From Pseudevernia furfuracea (taxonomy: Eukaryota; Ascomycota; Lecanoromycetes; Lecanorales; Parmeliaceae), in assembly GCA_022315425.1 (NCBI GenBank), contig JAIUPT010000029.1, positions 372,001-436,000 of the forward strand: DNA of 64,000 nt, in the 5' to 3' direction. Below, in pieces: positions 43,929 through 55,188 of this stretch (positions are counted from its first letter, which is position 1; each line of letters begins with the position of its first letter). The position numbers were made by a program, and so were the translations under genes. The notes under the pieces were generated by a model, which saw only the letters and a program-made list of their open reading frames with translations, was not told where the DNA came from and made no database searches.

Positions 43929-44743
43929 ATGGCCACACAAACACTCGTACTCCCCGGCGAGGCCATCTCCCCCGACGTCCTCCCCATCCCCTCCAACCCA
44001 TCTCTCGCACTCAGACTTGGCCCTGGCCTCCGCCATACCCCTCCATCAACCATAACCTCCGTCCTCGCCGGCTCGCTCTGCATCGACCGAAAAAAGAACG
44101 CGATCTGGGTCGACAACAACAGCGGTAGGGTACTGTTCCCTCCCCGCCCGGCCCTCCCCCGCTCCTACTCGTTGTTCAGCATGCTAATCATCGCGCGCTT
44201 GGCCACCAGTACATACCCCAACCGAATGACCTAGTCCTCGCAACCGTCCAGCGCTCCTCCACCGACTGGTACCACTGCTCCATAACGCCCCACACGGCCC
44301 TCGCCCAGCTCCCGCAACTGGCTTTCGAGGGCGCCACCAAGAAGACCCGGCCCCAGCTCGGTTCCGGCAGCTTGATCTACGCGCGCGTCCTCTCGGCTTC
44401 AAAACACACGGATCCGGAGATTGTATGCTACAACCCCTCCACTGGCAAGGCCGAGGGCATGGGCGAACTGAAAGGCGGCATGGTGTTTGATGTCAGCTTG
44501 GGGATGGCGCGGCGGTTGTTGTTGGCGAGGCAGAGGGAAGAAGGGGGAATAGCGGTGTTGGAGGAGATAGCGGAGAAGGTGGCTTTTGAGGTTGCGGTAG
44601 GGAGGAACGGGAAGGTGTGGGTGAAGAGTGGTGGGGTGAGAGAGACGTTGCTGGTAGGGAGAGCGTTGCAGGAGACGGATACGGAGGGGTTGGGGCTGGA
44701 GGAGCAGGGGAAGCTTGTAAAGAAATTGCTCCGGAGAATGTAA
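43929..44743 (+). CDS. RRP40: Exosome RNA-binding subunit RRP40, 244 aa
   Basis: Two exons, 43929-44129 and 44210-44743. The intron of 80 bases has donor GTACTG, branch-like TGCTAATC and acceptor CCAG, and is in phase 0. N-terminal domain: VLPGEAI...LRLGPGL, GSLCIDRKKNAIWVDNNSGRY. S1 domain: PQPNDLVLATVQ...DWYHCSI...LPQLAFEGATKKTRPQL, then YARVL...DPEIVCYNPSTGKAEGMG. C-terminal KH-like domain with the GxNG element GRNGKVWV (~residue 200). This is the order expected of Rrp40/EXOSC3, one of the three cap subunits of the RNA exosome, in the nucleus and cytoplasm. Length is normal. Confidence 0.92.
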
Positions 44744-45335
44744 TCCGGAACAAGGAGCGACTTTGTCTCGGGGCCCGTTCAACGAATGCCTGAGGGTTGA
44801 CTCACTCGAATACAATGCCCCTTTTTGCTCCAGGACTTGATGAAAAGCCCATTTGCCCCAACTTGGTATCCGCAAGCACACCCGGTTCAAACTCACCGAT
44901 CTCCAGCTCACGAAACACACAAAATCCATCGACACACACATGAACGACATCAATCCCACCAAAACCCTCATTTCACCAGCCCGCAACCATCTACCTCGGA
45001 CAGACGCAGAGGAGGGGGGTTTAATAAGCCTTTCCCATCAACGAAACCACTTAGAGTAGGAGCCCGTCACGCGTGAAATCCGAGCAAAAACCGTAAAAAA
45101 AAAAGGTCAAGCCCAGGCGTTCATGATTTTGCAAGCTTTGAAATAAAGAGTGCCGACTTTTATTGTCACTGGCAAGCATCAAGGGGTTGGGCTTGAAAGT
45201 TTGAGGAATTTTCGCAAAGCTCGAAGAGCATGGTCGGTTGACAACAACAAAAAAAACGCGTAGCCCGGACTCGTAGACGGTCGTAATCAATACCCGGGAG
45301 AGATTTGTACAAGTGGGAAAAGAGAGGGAGAGAGG

Positions 45336-45373
<38 letters not shown>

Positions 45374-45625
45374 TTGGATGAAAAGAGTCAAAAATTAGCA
45401 TGTTTTGATGCCTCGTGAACAGATATATACAAAAAACCCCACGATCCCCAAAGACAAGCAAGAAGGACCAGCCGTTAACTCATGATCGACCGGCAAGCAG
45501 AAACCACCGAAATCACACAAACACCTCGCTGGAAGGATCCCATCCACCCACATACAGGTCCCCCGTCCATCGCTCGCTTTTCACCTTCCTCCTTCCTTCC
45601 TTCCTTCCTTCCTTCCTTGCCTTGT
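44744..45625. other. Intergenic, no supported gene; (GA)n and (TTCC)n repeats
   Basis: About 880 bases between convergent genes. GA-rich microsatellite at 45320-45370 and (TTCC)n at 45587-45618. No supported gene. Confidence 0.6.
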
Positions 45626-46385
45626 TCAAGGCCACGCACTCCCATCCTCCCTGACGCCCCTCTTCCTCAACGTCTCCTGCCAGCACCTCTCGCAATAAAT
45701 CACCTCCAACTCCTTCACATTGATGTAATTAGCGTGGCAGATCCTGCACGTGGGTCTGTTTGCCTTTGGCGAATCCTTCTTCCCCCTACGTCTCAGTGCA
45801 TCCTGGAAGCACCTCTCGCAGAAGTTGGTGTTGCTTTCGCGGACATTGACGCAGTTGATGTGGCAGGTGTTGCAGATGGGACGTGTGAAATTGGGAGAGG
45901 CGTAGCGTTTCTCTGTGTTGGGGGGGTTGGTAGGGCCGGTTGGTGCTGCTGCTGTTGATATTTGGTTGGGTACGTTACGGGCAGGAGGAACCCCACCCGT
46001 GGGAGACATGGAGGAAAGACCTGACGGTAGGGATGGGTTTCCGCTGCCCGGAGGCACGAAGCGAACGCTGGCTGAGAATCCAAACGTGCCACCAGGGGGC
46101 CTTGATGGTGGCGATGGTTGCGGCAGTTCGATGGGGAACGAGGGTGAGGGTGGGTAGTCAGACCTGGAAGGTCCATAGGGAGGTGGAGGAGGAATATCAG
46201 GCAGGCCACTGGAAGAATTTAGCACATTTGTTCATTTTTCATCCCAGGTGGGAACAATCATAGGCATTTCCGTACGTGTTACCCTGTCCTAACCATGTGG
46301 CGGTGGGAGGAGGGACAGCTTGGGCGGGTGGTTCCCGTGACGTTGGGTTTCCCCAGCGGTCATAGGTAGTTTTGCTGTTAAACAT
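45626..46385 (-). CDS. Pro-rich protein with two tandem Cys4 zinc-binding repeats, 230 aa
   Basis: Two exons on the minus strand, 46385-46276 and 46208-45626. The 67-base GTACGG...TTCCAG intron joins QGNT to GLPDIPPPPPYGP. Residues ~1-135 are Pro/Gly/Ser-rich and disordered. The C-terminal ~95 residues contain two homologous repeats of the form C..C....NV.E......CERC.....R+RG: CNTCHINCVNV...FCERC and CRICHANYINV...YCERC. Each supplies four cysteines in a C-x2-C...C-x2-C layout, so one zinc ion per repeat is likely. The exact spacing is not one I can place in a named zinc-finger family. Function unknown; nucleic-acid or protein binding is possible. Confidence 0.75.
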
Positions 46386-47037
46386 GATGGCTGTTCTTGG
46401 CTCTTTTTTTCGGCGTACGGTGGTGCTCTTTCAGAAAGATGTGGTCACGAAAAGCAAAAGCCAGAAGTGTAAGGTATTGGAGACGCTGGCAGTATTGGAT
46501 GGAAAATTTCGTCCGATACTGTTGCAAATGGAGGAGAAAAGAAGGCTTGTATTCTGAGTTGCACTGGGACGAGAATGAGGAGGGTAGAAGGTAATTAAAA
46601 GGCAGGTGGTCTTGGAGGTTTTACCTTTCGGATCTTATGACTCTGAGTTGCAACAATGTCGGAGCCAGTCACCAGTAGAAAAGCTTGGATACTGTGATCC
46701 ACCAATTTGATAGTGTTATTGGCTTGACAGCCAACAGAAAGCAAAGAATAAGAAGGGGGCGAATCGTGGTACCGTACAAATAATATACATTGTTATCATA
46801 GGCTGAAAGGATGTTTCATCGGGTGCAATACTGCCAATCACTAGACCTATAGTTCCGATGGCTCAAGTTCGGCTGTCTAATCATGCCCAGAAATAAAGCA
46901 CGCGGTTAGGCAGCGCTCGTCCGTGGTCACTCTTGGCTCGGTTCGAGGCAGTATGCTCATCGTCGAATCCGTCAACAACAGGATATTGCCAACTTTATGC
47001 ACCTTAGCGGCAGGTCGTTGCATTCGCTAAGATTTTG
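46386..47037. other. Intergenic, no supported gene
   Basis: About 650 bases between the Cys4-repeat gene's 5' end and the RSM22 3' end. Only short frames are present. Confidence 0.5.
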
Positions 47038-49398
47038 TTAGTAGTTGTCTTCGACCGTCTTTCGCCTCTGCTTCGTCTTTTTCGGTCTCTTCCCATAGGT
47101 GGGTTCAGGCGCTTGGAAATCCCGTATGTCTTCTGTCTCGTCTGCGGCATCGAGTATGTTTTTTCGCTGCGTCTTCGCCTTATTCAAACCAACGCGAATG
47201 TTTCGCTGGACCCTAGTCTTGGCACCGAGAGCCCACAGGTCTCCCCACTTGGACTTTCGGGCATCCCGATAGGCTTGTTTGCTGAAGGACTTCGGAACAG
47301 TCCACCGCTCTATCTTACCTGCAGGAGTGCAGAGATCGAGGATAACGTGACCGCGTCTCTTGATTGGCGGAAGAATCGCTCGAGGTAAGCTGAGGGCGCT
47401 AACGCTTGCGACTTCAGGATCAATAGCCTCTTGCGAGCCTTTGGTGTTTTCAATCCTTTCCGTATCCTCAAACCCCGCAAAAGCAGCCTCTACAGCTGCC
47501 TGGCCTTGCATAATACTGCCCGCCTCCCGTTGGTCAACGCCGCGCTGAAGAGCCACGTAGCTAAACATAATGTCCTCGTGATTCTTGTCTCGCGAGCCAA
47601 GGATACGTTGTAGATAGTGTGGGCGAATGTAGCGTTGCGAGAAATGACAGTAATCTTTTCTGCCTTGGCTCCGTCCAGCTGTGATATACATGGGGCATTT
47701 TCCATGGTTTGTACACGGAGCGACGATCATGCCCTTTTCCTTGGGCCCGAAACGATTCCGAGAAGCAGTTTCAATGGGCGCTTCCACTTCTTCGTCTCCT
47801 GGTGACGCTACGTGGTGTTTCAATAGCGTTTCCCTCGCGCCGGCAATGAGCTCAAAACCCCTTGGTACCCCTTTCTCGATCAAAACGAGGACACCGCCAT
47901 TCGGATCCAGCAGAGACCAGAAATTCTGAATTTGGTTCTTTCGCATGTAATCTTCTTTCAGTGTCCATAGAGTATGAGGCGCCAAGATGACGTCGTATTG
48001 TTTCCTGGGTTGAGGATTCTCATTTTCAAGGGACGGATGATCTCGTGACGGATCATAGTCTGGAAGACGGGGAATGAACGTCGTGTCGTCCAACAAGTGG
48101 CTAGCCCGGTTACGTAACGCAGATGACCCAGTAACAACAGTAGACTTGCCATACGGCGGAGGTTTATTGGGTGGCACCCCCTCGGGATGAAGAATTTCCC
48201 ACTCTGCACGCAAAATCTCTCGCCATGCAAGAATGCCAGCACCTCCTGCTCCAGCATCCAAAATGCGGGGGCCATCTTTCCTTTTCATGAGCTTGCGTAG
48301 CCACTCAGATCCTAAGCGCTTGCGGATCTCTACCAACGTACTCATTACAGTAGCATATGCTCCAGGCATGATTGCAGCGATGTAGGCATTACCTTCCATC
48401 TCACCCATGTTAGACTGAGATGCCTCCAACGCAATCGGCTGCTGCTTGAGATGTGCTCTTACTATCGTAGCTGTAGAATTTGGTAAACCAGGCCCACCAA
48501 AGGTTCTCTGCGCGACCTCGGACAGTTGCTTGTTCGAGGCATCTGCGAGCAGAGCTGTGATGGGATCGACGACGGTATCCTTGGGTATCTGTATTGTAGC
48601 TGGTGACGTGCTGAACCGCCCAGCGACTGTCAACGGATGTGTCCTTACAGAGTCGCCGCTCTCATATGCCTCATCTTCCTGTTCAAAGTCTTCGGCATCT
48701 TCATCCTCGATTGCTAATTCCTCCTCCGACGAGACGTCATCCGAGGGTTCAACTGGGTCCAAATTTTGGAAGCTCTCCTCATCTGTCTTTGCTTCTGAAG
48801 CGCTCGCCGCAGCTATATCTCGGAATACTGCCATCCGCGCTTGAAAATCTGCTTCTGTTTCCGACAGCATCGGTTCTACATCTCCGCCTATCAATTCGTC
48901 TTCGTCCAATGGATCTTCCTCGTAGATGACCTCTTCAAGCTTGCCCTCGGCGTTTTCTCTCATGAGCACGTTTTCAGGCAATTCGTTCTCCTCTGCCTCC
49001 ACGCCTCGAAGCAAATCAAAATCCTCAGGTAGCGTAGTTGCGGATGGCGGACCGTAAAGCCTCTCGTAGATTGTGTATTCTTCTAATGTAAGGAAGTCTT
49101 TTGGCAAAGTCTCTCCGAACATCTCGCGTGCCTGGCGTACTATCGATTCCATCTGCGCGGGCGTTTTCGGATGTTCATTTCCGTATGCCTCATTGTGTTC
49201 GACCGAGGCTCGAAGCCTTCGTGCGGCGCTGAACGATCGAGTCCGAGACGGCGAGACTCTTCGGAACCTGTATTGACTCCACGGCTTTGCCCCATCCCTG
49301 GGCAGTCTAGCAGTTGATGAGAATCCATTTGCGAAGGAGAATAGCAGGTGGGACGAGCAAGAGTGACAAAATCGCCGTCTAGCAAGAGGAATCTGCAT
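47038..49398 (-). CDS. RSM22: Mitochondrial small-subunit ribosome assembly factor RSM22 (METTL17 family), 786 aa
   Basis: Single exon, ATG at 49398. The N-terminus is Arg/Ser-rich without acids (MQIPLARRRFCHSCSSHLLF...; SPSRTRSFSAARRLR), a mitochondrial targeting sequence. Residues ~160-250 are very acidic. A SAM-methyltransferase-like fold begins with RILDAGAGGAGILAWREIL (~375), followed by YDVILAPHTLWTL and GGVLVLIEKGVPRGFELI. The family's Cys-rich insertion is present: VAPCTNHGKCPM (~567) and DYCHFSQRY, which in METTL17 proteins binds an iron-sulfur cluster. A basic tail (KRPKKTKQRRK) ends the protein. Needed for mitochondrial small-subunit assembly. Divergent from lipoyl synthase, sharing a 186-base promoter. 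Confidence 0.92.
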   Translation of the reverse strand: MQIPLARRRFCHSCSSHLLFSFANGFSSTARLPRDGAKPWSQYRFRRVSPSRTRSFSAARRLRASVEHNEAYGNEHPKTPAQMESIVRQAREMFGETLPKDFLTLEEYTIYERLYGPPSATTLPEDFDLLRGVEAEENELPENVLMRENAEGKLEEVIYEEDPLDEDELIGGDVEPMLSETEADFQARMAVFRDIAAASASEAKTDEESFQNLDPVEPSDDVSSEEELAIEDEDAEDFEQEDEAYESGDSVRTHPLTVAGRFSTSPATIQIPKDTVVDPITALLADASNKQLSEVAQRTFGGPGLPNSTATIVRAHLKQQPIALEASQSNMGEMEGNAYIAAIMPGAYATVMSTLVEIRKRLGSEWLRKLMKRKDGPRILDAGAGGAGILAWREILRAEWEILHPEGVPPNKPPPYGKSTVVTGSSALRNRASHLLDDTTFIPRLPDYDPSRDHPSLENENPQPRKQYDVILAPHTLWTLKEDYMRKNQIQNFWSLLDPNGGVLVLIEKGVPRGFELIAGARETLLKHHVASPGDEEVEAPIETASRNRFGPKEKGMIVAPCTNHGKCPMYITAGRSQGRKDYCHFSQRYIRPHYLQRILGSRDKNHEDIMFSYVALQRGVDQREAGSIMQGQAAVEAAFAGFEDTERIENTKGSQEAIDPEVASVSALSLPRAILPPIKRRGHVILDLCTPAGKIERWTVPKSFSKQAYRDARKSKWGDLWALGAKTRVQRNIRVGLNKAKTQRKNILDAADETEDIRDFQAPEPTYGKRPKKTKQRRKTVEDNY

Positions 49399-49584
49399 GC
49401 TACGCTTTTGAGGCGGACGCGCTTTGGAGATCCTTACAAGTCAGTTTTCGGGCATGAATATTTGAAGTTGAGCCTATTCGGCTAGCGCCGATCTCTCGAT
49501 TACTGTACCTAGATATGCGTCGAGTCCGTCTTTACCTTCTCTCAATCACTCTCGAACTCTTTTTCCTAGAGCAATTCATAAACT
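49399..49584. promoter_or_regulatory. Bidirectional promoter between RSM22 and lipoyl synthase
   Basis: Only 186 bases separate the two divergent start codons, so both 5' leaders and core promoters must lie here. Both products are mitochondrial and linked to iron-sulfur chemistry. Confidence 0.7.
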
Positions 49585-50817
49585 ATGGCTTCCAAAGCAA
49601 CCCGATTTCGCTGCCTCTACGCTGCACCTATACATCCTACACGTCCCCCAATATCCTCCAGTCGTGCCTTTGCCACCGCAGTCTCCGAACCCACAGAGCC
49701 CACCGCCCCTCCCACTTCAACCACTCGTCGCTCCCCTACCATTTTCCGTGACCGTCTCAATAGCGGACCTTCCCTCTCAGACTTTACATCTCCTCCACCC
49801 GAGAACGATGCACCGGAAATCCGAACAGCCTTCGTTGGCCCCGCCGGCAAACAGAAAGAAATCACCCGCCTCCCGTCCTGGCTTCAAACGCCCATTCCCA
49901 ACAACGAAAATTACAAGTCTATAAAACGAGATCTTCGGGGACTGAACTTACACACTGTTTGCGAAGAGGCTCGATGTCCGAATATCAGCGATTGCTGGGG
50001 TGGATCGGACAAGAGCGCCGCCACGGCCACGATCATGCTGATGGGCGACACGTGCACGAGGGGGTGTAGATTCTGCAGCGTGAAAACTAGCAAAGCGCCT
50101 CCGCCTCTGGATCCTCATGAACCGGAGCATACAGCCGAGGCATTACGGCGGTGGGGGCTGGGGTATGTGGTGCTTACGTCCGTTGACCGGGATGATCTGG
50201 CGGACGGAGGTGCTCGTCACTTCGCGGAAACCATTATGAAGATCAAGAGCAAAGCTCCTACAATGCTAGTGGAGGCACTGACAGGCGATTATGCTGGAGA
50301 TCTAGAGATGGTGGCTAAAGTCGCTCGGAGCGGATTGGATGTTTATGCGCACAATGTTGAAACGGTGGAGGAATTGACACCGATGGTAAGGGATCGCAGA
50401 GCGAAATTCAGGCAGAGCTTGAGCGTCTTGAAGCACGCAAAAGTAGCCAAGGAAGGACTCATTACGAAAACAAGTATCATGCTAGGACTGGGAGAAACGG
50501 AGGAGCAGCTCTGGGAGACACTGAAAGAACTAAGGAAAGTCGACGTTGATGTTGTCACCTTTGGGCAGTATATGCGGCCTACAAAACGACACATGCCCGT
50601 ACACACATACGTTACCCCGGCCGTCTTTGAGACTTGGCGCCAGCGTGCGCTAGACATGGGCTTCTTGTACTGCGCTAGTGGACCTTTGGTTCGCAGTTCA
50701 TACAAAGCCGGTGAAGCATTCATTGAAAACGTCATCAAGAAGCGAGCACGCAAGAACCAAACGGCTCTGGCAGAAGGCGAAATGAATAATGACTTTGAGA
50801 GAAATGCAGTCATGTAA
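49585..50817 (+). CDS. LIP5: Lipoyl synthase, mitochondrial, 410 aa
   Basis: Single exon, ATG 49585. N-terminal targeting sequence (Ser/Thr/Arg-rich, ~60 residues). Radical-SAM lipoyl synthase: GDTCTRGCRFCSV at ~153-165 supplies the CxxxCxxC [4Fe-4S] cluster. CEEARCPNISDCW (~126-138) supplies the family-specific CX4CX5C auxiliary cluster that donates sulfur. Other conserved blocks: YVVLTSVDRDDLADGGA, LVEALTGDYAGD, DVYAHNVETVEELT, KTSIMLGLGETEEQ, VVTFGQYMRPTKRHMPV and GPLVRSSYKAGE (the C-terminal RSSY serine ligand). Inserts two sulfur atoms into octanoyl groups on lipoate-dependent enzymes such as pyruvate dehydrogenase E2. Length is normal and all key residues are present. Confidence 0.97.
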   Translation: MASKATRFRCLYAAPIHPTRPPISSSRAFATAVSEPTEPTAPPTSTTRRSPTIFRDRLNSGPSLSDFTSPPPENDAPEIRTAFVGPAGKQKEITRLPSWLQTPIPNNENYKSIKRDLRGLNLHTVCEEARCPNISDCWGGSDKSAATATIMLMGDTCTRGCRFCSVKTSKAPPPLDPHEPEHTAEALRRWGLGYVVLTSVDRDDLADGGARHFAETIMKIKSKAPTMLVEALTGDYAGDLEMVAKVARSGLDVYAHNVETVEELTPMVRDRRAKFRQSLSVLKHAKVAKEGLITKTSIMLGLGETEEQLWETLKELRKVDVDVVTFGQYMRPTKRHMPVHTYVTPAVFETWRQRALDMGFLYCASGPLVRSSYKAGEAFIENVIKKRARKNQTALAEGEMNNDFERNAVM

Positions 50818-52252
50818 ACGGGAAGGGAAAGGCTAGTCTTAGCATTGGGCCGAGCGTTGAGGGTGAAAAAGCATTGGATGGCACCGATAGTAGCTGGGAG
50901 GCGGCGTCACGATGATGTAGAGCCAAGAAATGATTCAACCATTTTACCGAGCTGTCAAAGATTCAGAATGCAACACGTCCTGTCATCGCCGTGAAGCCGT
51001 CCCTCTCTACCCATTTTCAAGAAACCTCATCCAGTTCATGCAACCTTCGGACAATGTCTACTTTACCAGCCAACCACCGTCAAATCACCGACAGCTCATT
51101 CTCGCACCCAACTCTTCCCAACTCTTCCGCACCCCCCACCAACACACCCACAGCACATGCAACATATCTCGAGAAAGAAAGATAGATAGATCGTAGACAA
51201 AAAAAACAGCCCACAGAAGTATCCACCCCCTTCAAAGCCAGTCACGAAATTGTCAAAGCCGGATGCCGGGAGGGGGGGGGGGGGTGTTCAGAGCTCAGAG
51301 CCTCCAGACCCACCGAGATGCAAAAGAGACTCCCGGTACAAACACACCTCTCGCACATCTAAAACAAAACGCCTTCAAGTGAGGGACGCTGGGAAAAAAC
51401 AGCAGGATGCTTGTCACCAAACACTTTATCTCCCCCCCACCGTATCAGGCCCCCGGAAGCCCAGGGCCCGCTTCTGGGAATTTTGCGGATTTGGAGATAT
51501 GGGGAGGTGGGTATGGGGATTTAGGCACGAGTCGATGACAACTGTTGAAGAAGAAGAAGAAGAAGAAGTGCCCGCTTCCGCAGCGGCTATGTCATCGAAG
51601 AGGAAGCTTCGCTTAGGCAAAAACATCAAAAACTTGACATGTTGACAGCTCCAAACGTTTAAAAAAACAGGTAGCCGAGAAACTAGACATGTTCGCGAAC
51701 CCTTTTCCCCTGCAGTTCCAATGTCCGTTTCATGGTACTGGTAGTACCAGTACCCGTCGTCGTCGTCGTCGTCGTCGTCTTTCATGTATCAACTATTACG
51801 GTTGGAGGTTTTTTTCCAGCACACGACAGAATGAGCTTTTGAGAAGCCCAAACGACTCCGGTCATGCCTTTGTATTAAAAAACATGCATAAGCGTGGGGT
51901 TAGTTAGGATAGGATCACGTATGAATGAGGAGGAGACTAGACATTATTGAAGACGGGAAAGAGGGGTACATCAAATGTCGTGAATAAAGGGAAAAGTTTT
52001 ACAGGCAAACCTTGAAAAACCTTGGAGTCTCACAGTGCAATCGATGTGTAAATTGTCCAAAAAAAAACATGCAGCCTTGGATTTTATATTCTTTCACCTA
52101 TTCTGGGCTTCATCCCCCAAAACAGATCGCCTCCCTGCAAGATCAAACACCTGCAAGCACGGCCGCAAATGGGTATTCTTTGCACGAAATTGTGCGAAAA
52201 CCCACTTTGTATTTAGATCTGAAATGTCCTGTCTGCTAATTGGAACGGTATT
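50818..52252. other. Intergenic, no supported gene; simple repeats
   Basis: About 1.4 kb. Contains a run of 13 G (51272-51284), (GAA)n at 51546-51568, a GGTACTGG/CCAGTACC hairpin at 51734-51754 and (CGT)n at 51755-51779. Frames over these repeats are low-complexity and are not called. Confidence 0.6.
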
Positions 52253-54484
52253 CTAGCGACGTGTCAAAGTAACCCAGGCACCGTGGGCCGGGATTCCTGT
52301 CGAGGCGACGACCATTGAACTTTCCTGGCCATGTGTGGAATCAAGATCAGTAAATGGGCCAGGGGCCGCTGAAGATGAGGCAGGCTTGTTACGCGGGCGT
52401 TTCCGAAGGCCTGTTTTGGGTCTTTCGGGGTCGTGTATGGTGGAAGGGATGAAGCCGATACCAGTTGCTCTAAGCTTAAACGTGTTTGGATCTTCCATGC
52501 CGGGCATGATGATGTAGCAACCATTTTTTGGCTAGCTCTTCGCAGATATACTGTCTGAAAGTAGCGACGTCAGTCAGACTCTCGTACATCTGCTAGATGA
52601 ACAGCAAGAAGCGACCCTTGGCTCGAGGATAGAGTCCGCTTTGATTACGTTCGAACATGCTTTTGATACTTTGCACCATCTCTTAAGGAAATGTTTCTCA
52701 GGGTATGGAGTCCAACAGCCTCGATGTTTATACCAGCGTTGTTGAGCGCTTCAAGCCAGCGACCCAGCGTGCCTTGCTCAAGAGCCCGCACTGTGGGTGT
52801 CATTTTGCGCTGGTCCATAAAACATGGGTTGGCACCATTCTTGAGGAGGAATTCGTGGAAGATCCTATGCCGAGCGTATTTGTTGTTTCCAGACACTCTG
52901 TGGATCTCCCAGACTTGGCGATCGCCAAAAGCTTTGTTTTCACGCCGCAGCTTGAGCATTTCGTGACAAGGAAGCGGCTAGGACGCAGCAAAGAAACATG
53001 TCAGCATTTCAACCTCGCAGTGTTGGGCCGCAGACTTTTGACAGACATACATTGAGTAAACTTTGTTGGAATTCATGGTCGAACATGGGGATCATCTGCC
53101 TAGGTGCGCTGAAATCACACTTGCCGTTGTGACATGGAGGAGGCGAGGGGCACATGTGATAGTGCACATAGAGGTCATTGGGACGGGAAGTGACCGTATG
53201 TTTTCAAGACATCCTTCTTTGACCATTTGTACAATTGGATCTGTAACGGGACGCACACACGGAAATTGAAGTCGAATGTTTGTTGGCGACGAGAGCCCAT
53301 GTGTCCTATCGTAGTATAGATGTACTCGAGCTGCTCGGGAACAGAACCTCGTGTTCGGTAAAACCAGCAGCTCTATTTCTACATTGTCCGTAACGTTCTC
53401 GGAGCTATTATGGGTAACATGATTGTAGTGTTGATAGGCATTGATCTCGAAGCTACCAAGAAATGTGTGGAACAAGCTTATGAAGAAACGCTTTTTGAGT
53501 CGCCGGAGCCGAAGATTTTGCGTGCGATGCAGATGCATGGTCTGCTGCAAGGTTATCAAGGAGGCATAGCCATCCGCTTCTTCGAGGAGCGTCCGAGCAG
53601 ACCCGGACTTTGAGCAGCTAACGGGTTTTTGATGCTGCCGCTGCGAGCCGGTAATGCTCCGCTGCCTTTCAATCTGAACTTCCTTGAATGTGAGATCTAT
53701 GTGGAAAGCAAGCAACCTTTCCGTAATACTATAGAGCTCCTGGGGCACTACGGCTTGAACGGCGCTGGACCATTCTAGGTTCTCTCCTATCCTTTCCAGC
53801 CTCGACTCTAATGCAGAAAGCTGCAGGCGACCAATGTCGTCTTGGAAGATGACGCCTTTATTGGCTTGAGCGGTGTTGACGGTGTCCACCGCATGAGACG
53901 AGCGAGCGACAAGCTGAGGTGAGATTCGAATTTTATTTGCAGAACCCTCCTCACCAACGCAAACCCATCAGAGGCTGTCAGAGTCTCTGTTATCAGATGC
54001 CTGCAAACTTGATTTCAATATATCCCATCAAGCCAGCGTAAGACATGAATTACCTTGTAACATTCAAATAGGATAGTTGTAAGCCCTCCACTATCTACCG
54101 AATCTCTTCGATCTGCTCGTTGACTTTCTTAGGCATCAGCACAGCCTAAAGCCTGGTAACGTGTCTTTTTGTGCTTCCTCCATCGTTCAAAGATGTGATC
54201 TGTCCCTCAATATGCTGGGAAAAGTCCTGTATAGCATCTTCGCAGTCTTTAACATATGAACGTAGAAGCTCGAGGCGCTTCGGGGCCACCAAAGCCGAAG
54301 AGTCGGCACAGAAATCCTGGGTTTCTGCCAGCAATAGGGTCAGTTGAGTCAGCCATCGGAGCTGACGATGGAGCTTTTGTGGTACGTCTTTCAGCGCTCC
54401 GATCAAAGTTATCAGGTCAGTTGTGGATCGCGCAGCTAGGCTTGCTAGGCCAACTGTGCCTACGAATGCCGATGCCGCGTCCAT
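52253..54484 (-). pseudogene. Helo-like N-terminal domain / ankyrin-type protein, multiply disrupted
   Basis: ATG at 54484 starts MDAASAFVGTVGLASLAARS..., the helical N-terminal domain found in fungal NLR and ankyrin proteins. The same frame then shows TAG at ~54151, the coding-like KKVNEQIEEIR, another TAG at ~54099, and IVEGLQLSYLNV; both stops look like CAG changed to TAG. After a likely intron (~54058-54001), frames change again before SANKIRISPQLV and the long open stretch 53889-53092 (KKRFFISLFHTFLGSFEIN, LQFPCVRPVTDPIV). Further pieces are FDHEFQQSLLN (~53070), NGANPCFMD...MTPTVRALEQG (ankyrin-like, 52950-52650) and, after an A-run with one surplus A (~52525), IMPGMEDPNTFKL to the stop at 52253. 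At least two stops and two indels: a pseudogene. Confidence 0.75.
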
Positions 54485-54508
54485 ACTTTGCAACTCTTGC
54501 TTTGGCAA

Positions 54509-55188
54509 TTGATGCTGGCGGACTCAAATTAAGGCCCCATGAACATTAAAAGCCTCACATTTCACAGTGGAGATTATAGCACCTGAGGTATGGAAACCGC
54601 CTACCTTGAGAGAACTCTAAGAATCCCGCGTTCCGCATCCAATATTATAGCATCTGAAATGGGGAGGCTGTGTATTCAAGACGCGGTAGCTTGCGCATAA
54701 TCGCTATTCACGGCTTATGACCCATTTTCTCAAATTGTCGACGGCGCGATTGGAGACCTGAAGAAACCCGGATGATGTTGTTAATACAAGGGTTCTGCTC
54801 CTAGAGAATCGGGTCACTTTCCATCCCAGTAGTAGTAGCAAACCGTTCGGAGCCCTGCCCTGCAATTTCGGGGCTTCAGAGGCTTCATTGAATCGTCACA
54901 CGTCTCGCGGAGATGATGGATGTATTCCCTTAGGCAGACAATGGATGATAAATCGCGCCCAGGGAGTCGATGAGATCTCAACTCCAGCTTTTGGCAGGCT
55001 TTGGTGTCTTTTAGTCAGCACGTATGATGGGCGCACGCCTATATTTCTCTAGATTCCAGTCTTTGCAACGCGTACCGAGGTAGGTGACTAGTATCTTAAT
55101 CGGCATTGCTTTCGAGATGGGGTGGATTCCCGCGGGTTCGAACTGATTAGGATCTGAGGCGATACCCTCAATAGTCCACTCTTCTCCC
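54509..55188. other. Intergenic, no supported gene
   Basis: About 680 bases between the pseudogene's 5' end and the RAV2 3' end. An 81-codon minus frame at 55011-55256 overlaps the RAV2 end out of frame and is a shadow. Confidence 0.5.

Noticed and set aside
51250..51645. 131-codon frame across the G13 run and GAA repeat
   Set aside because: Its reading depends on unstable simple repeats; low complexity, no domain.
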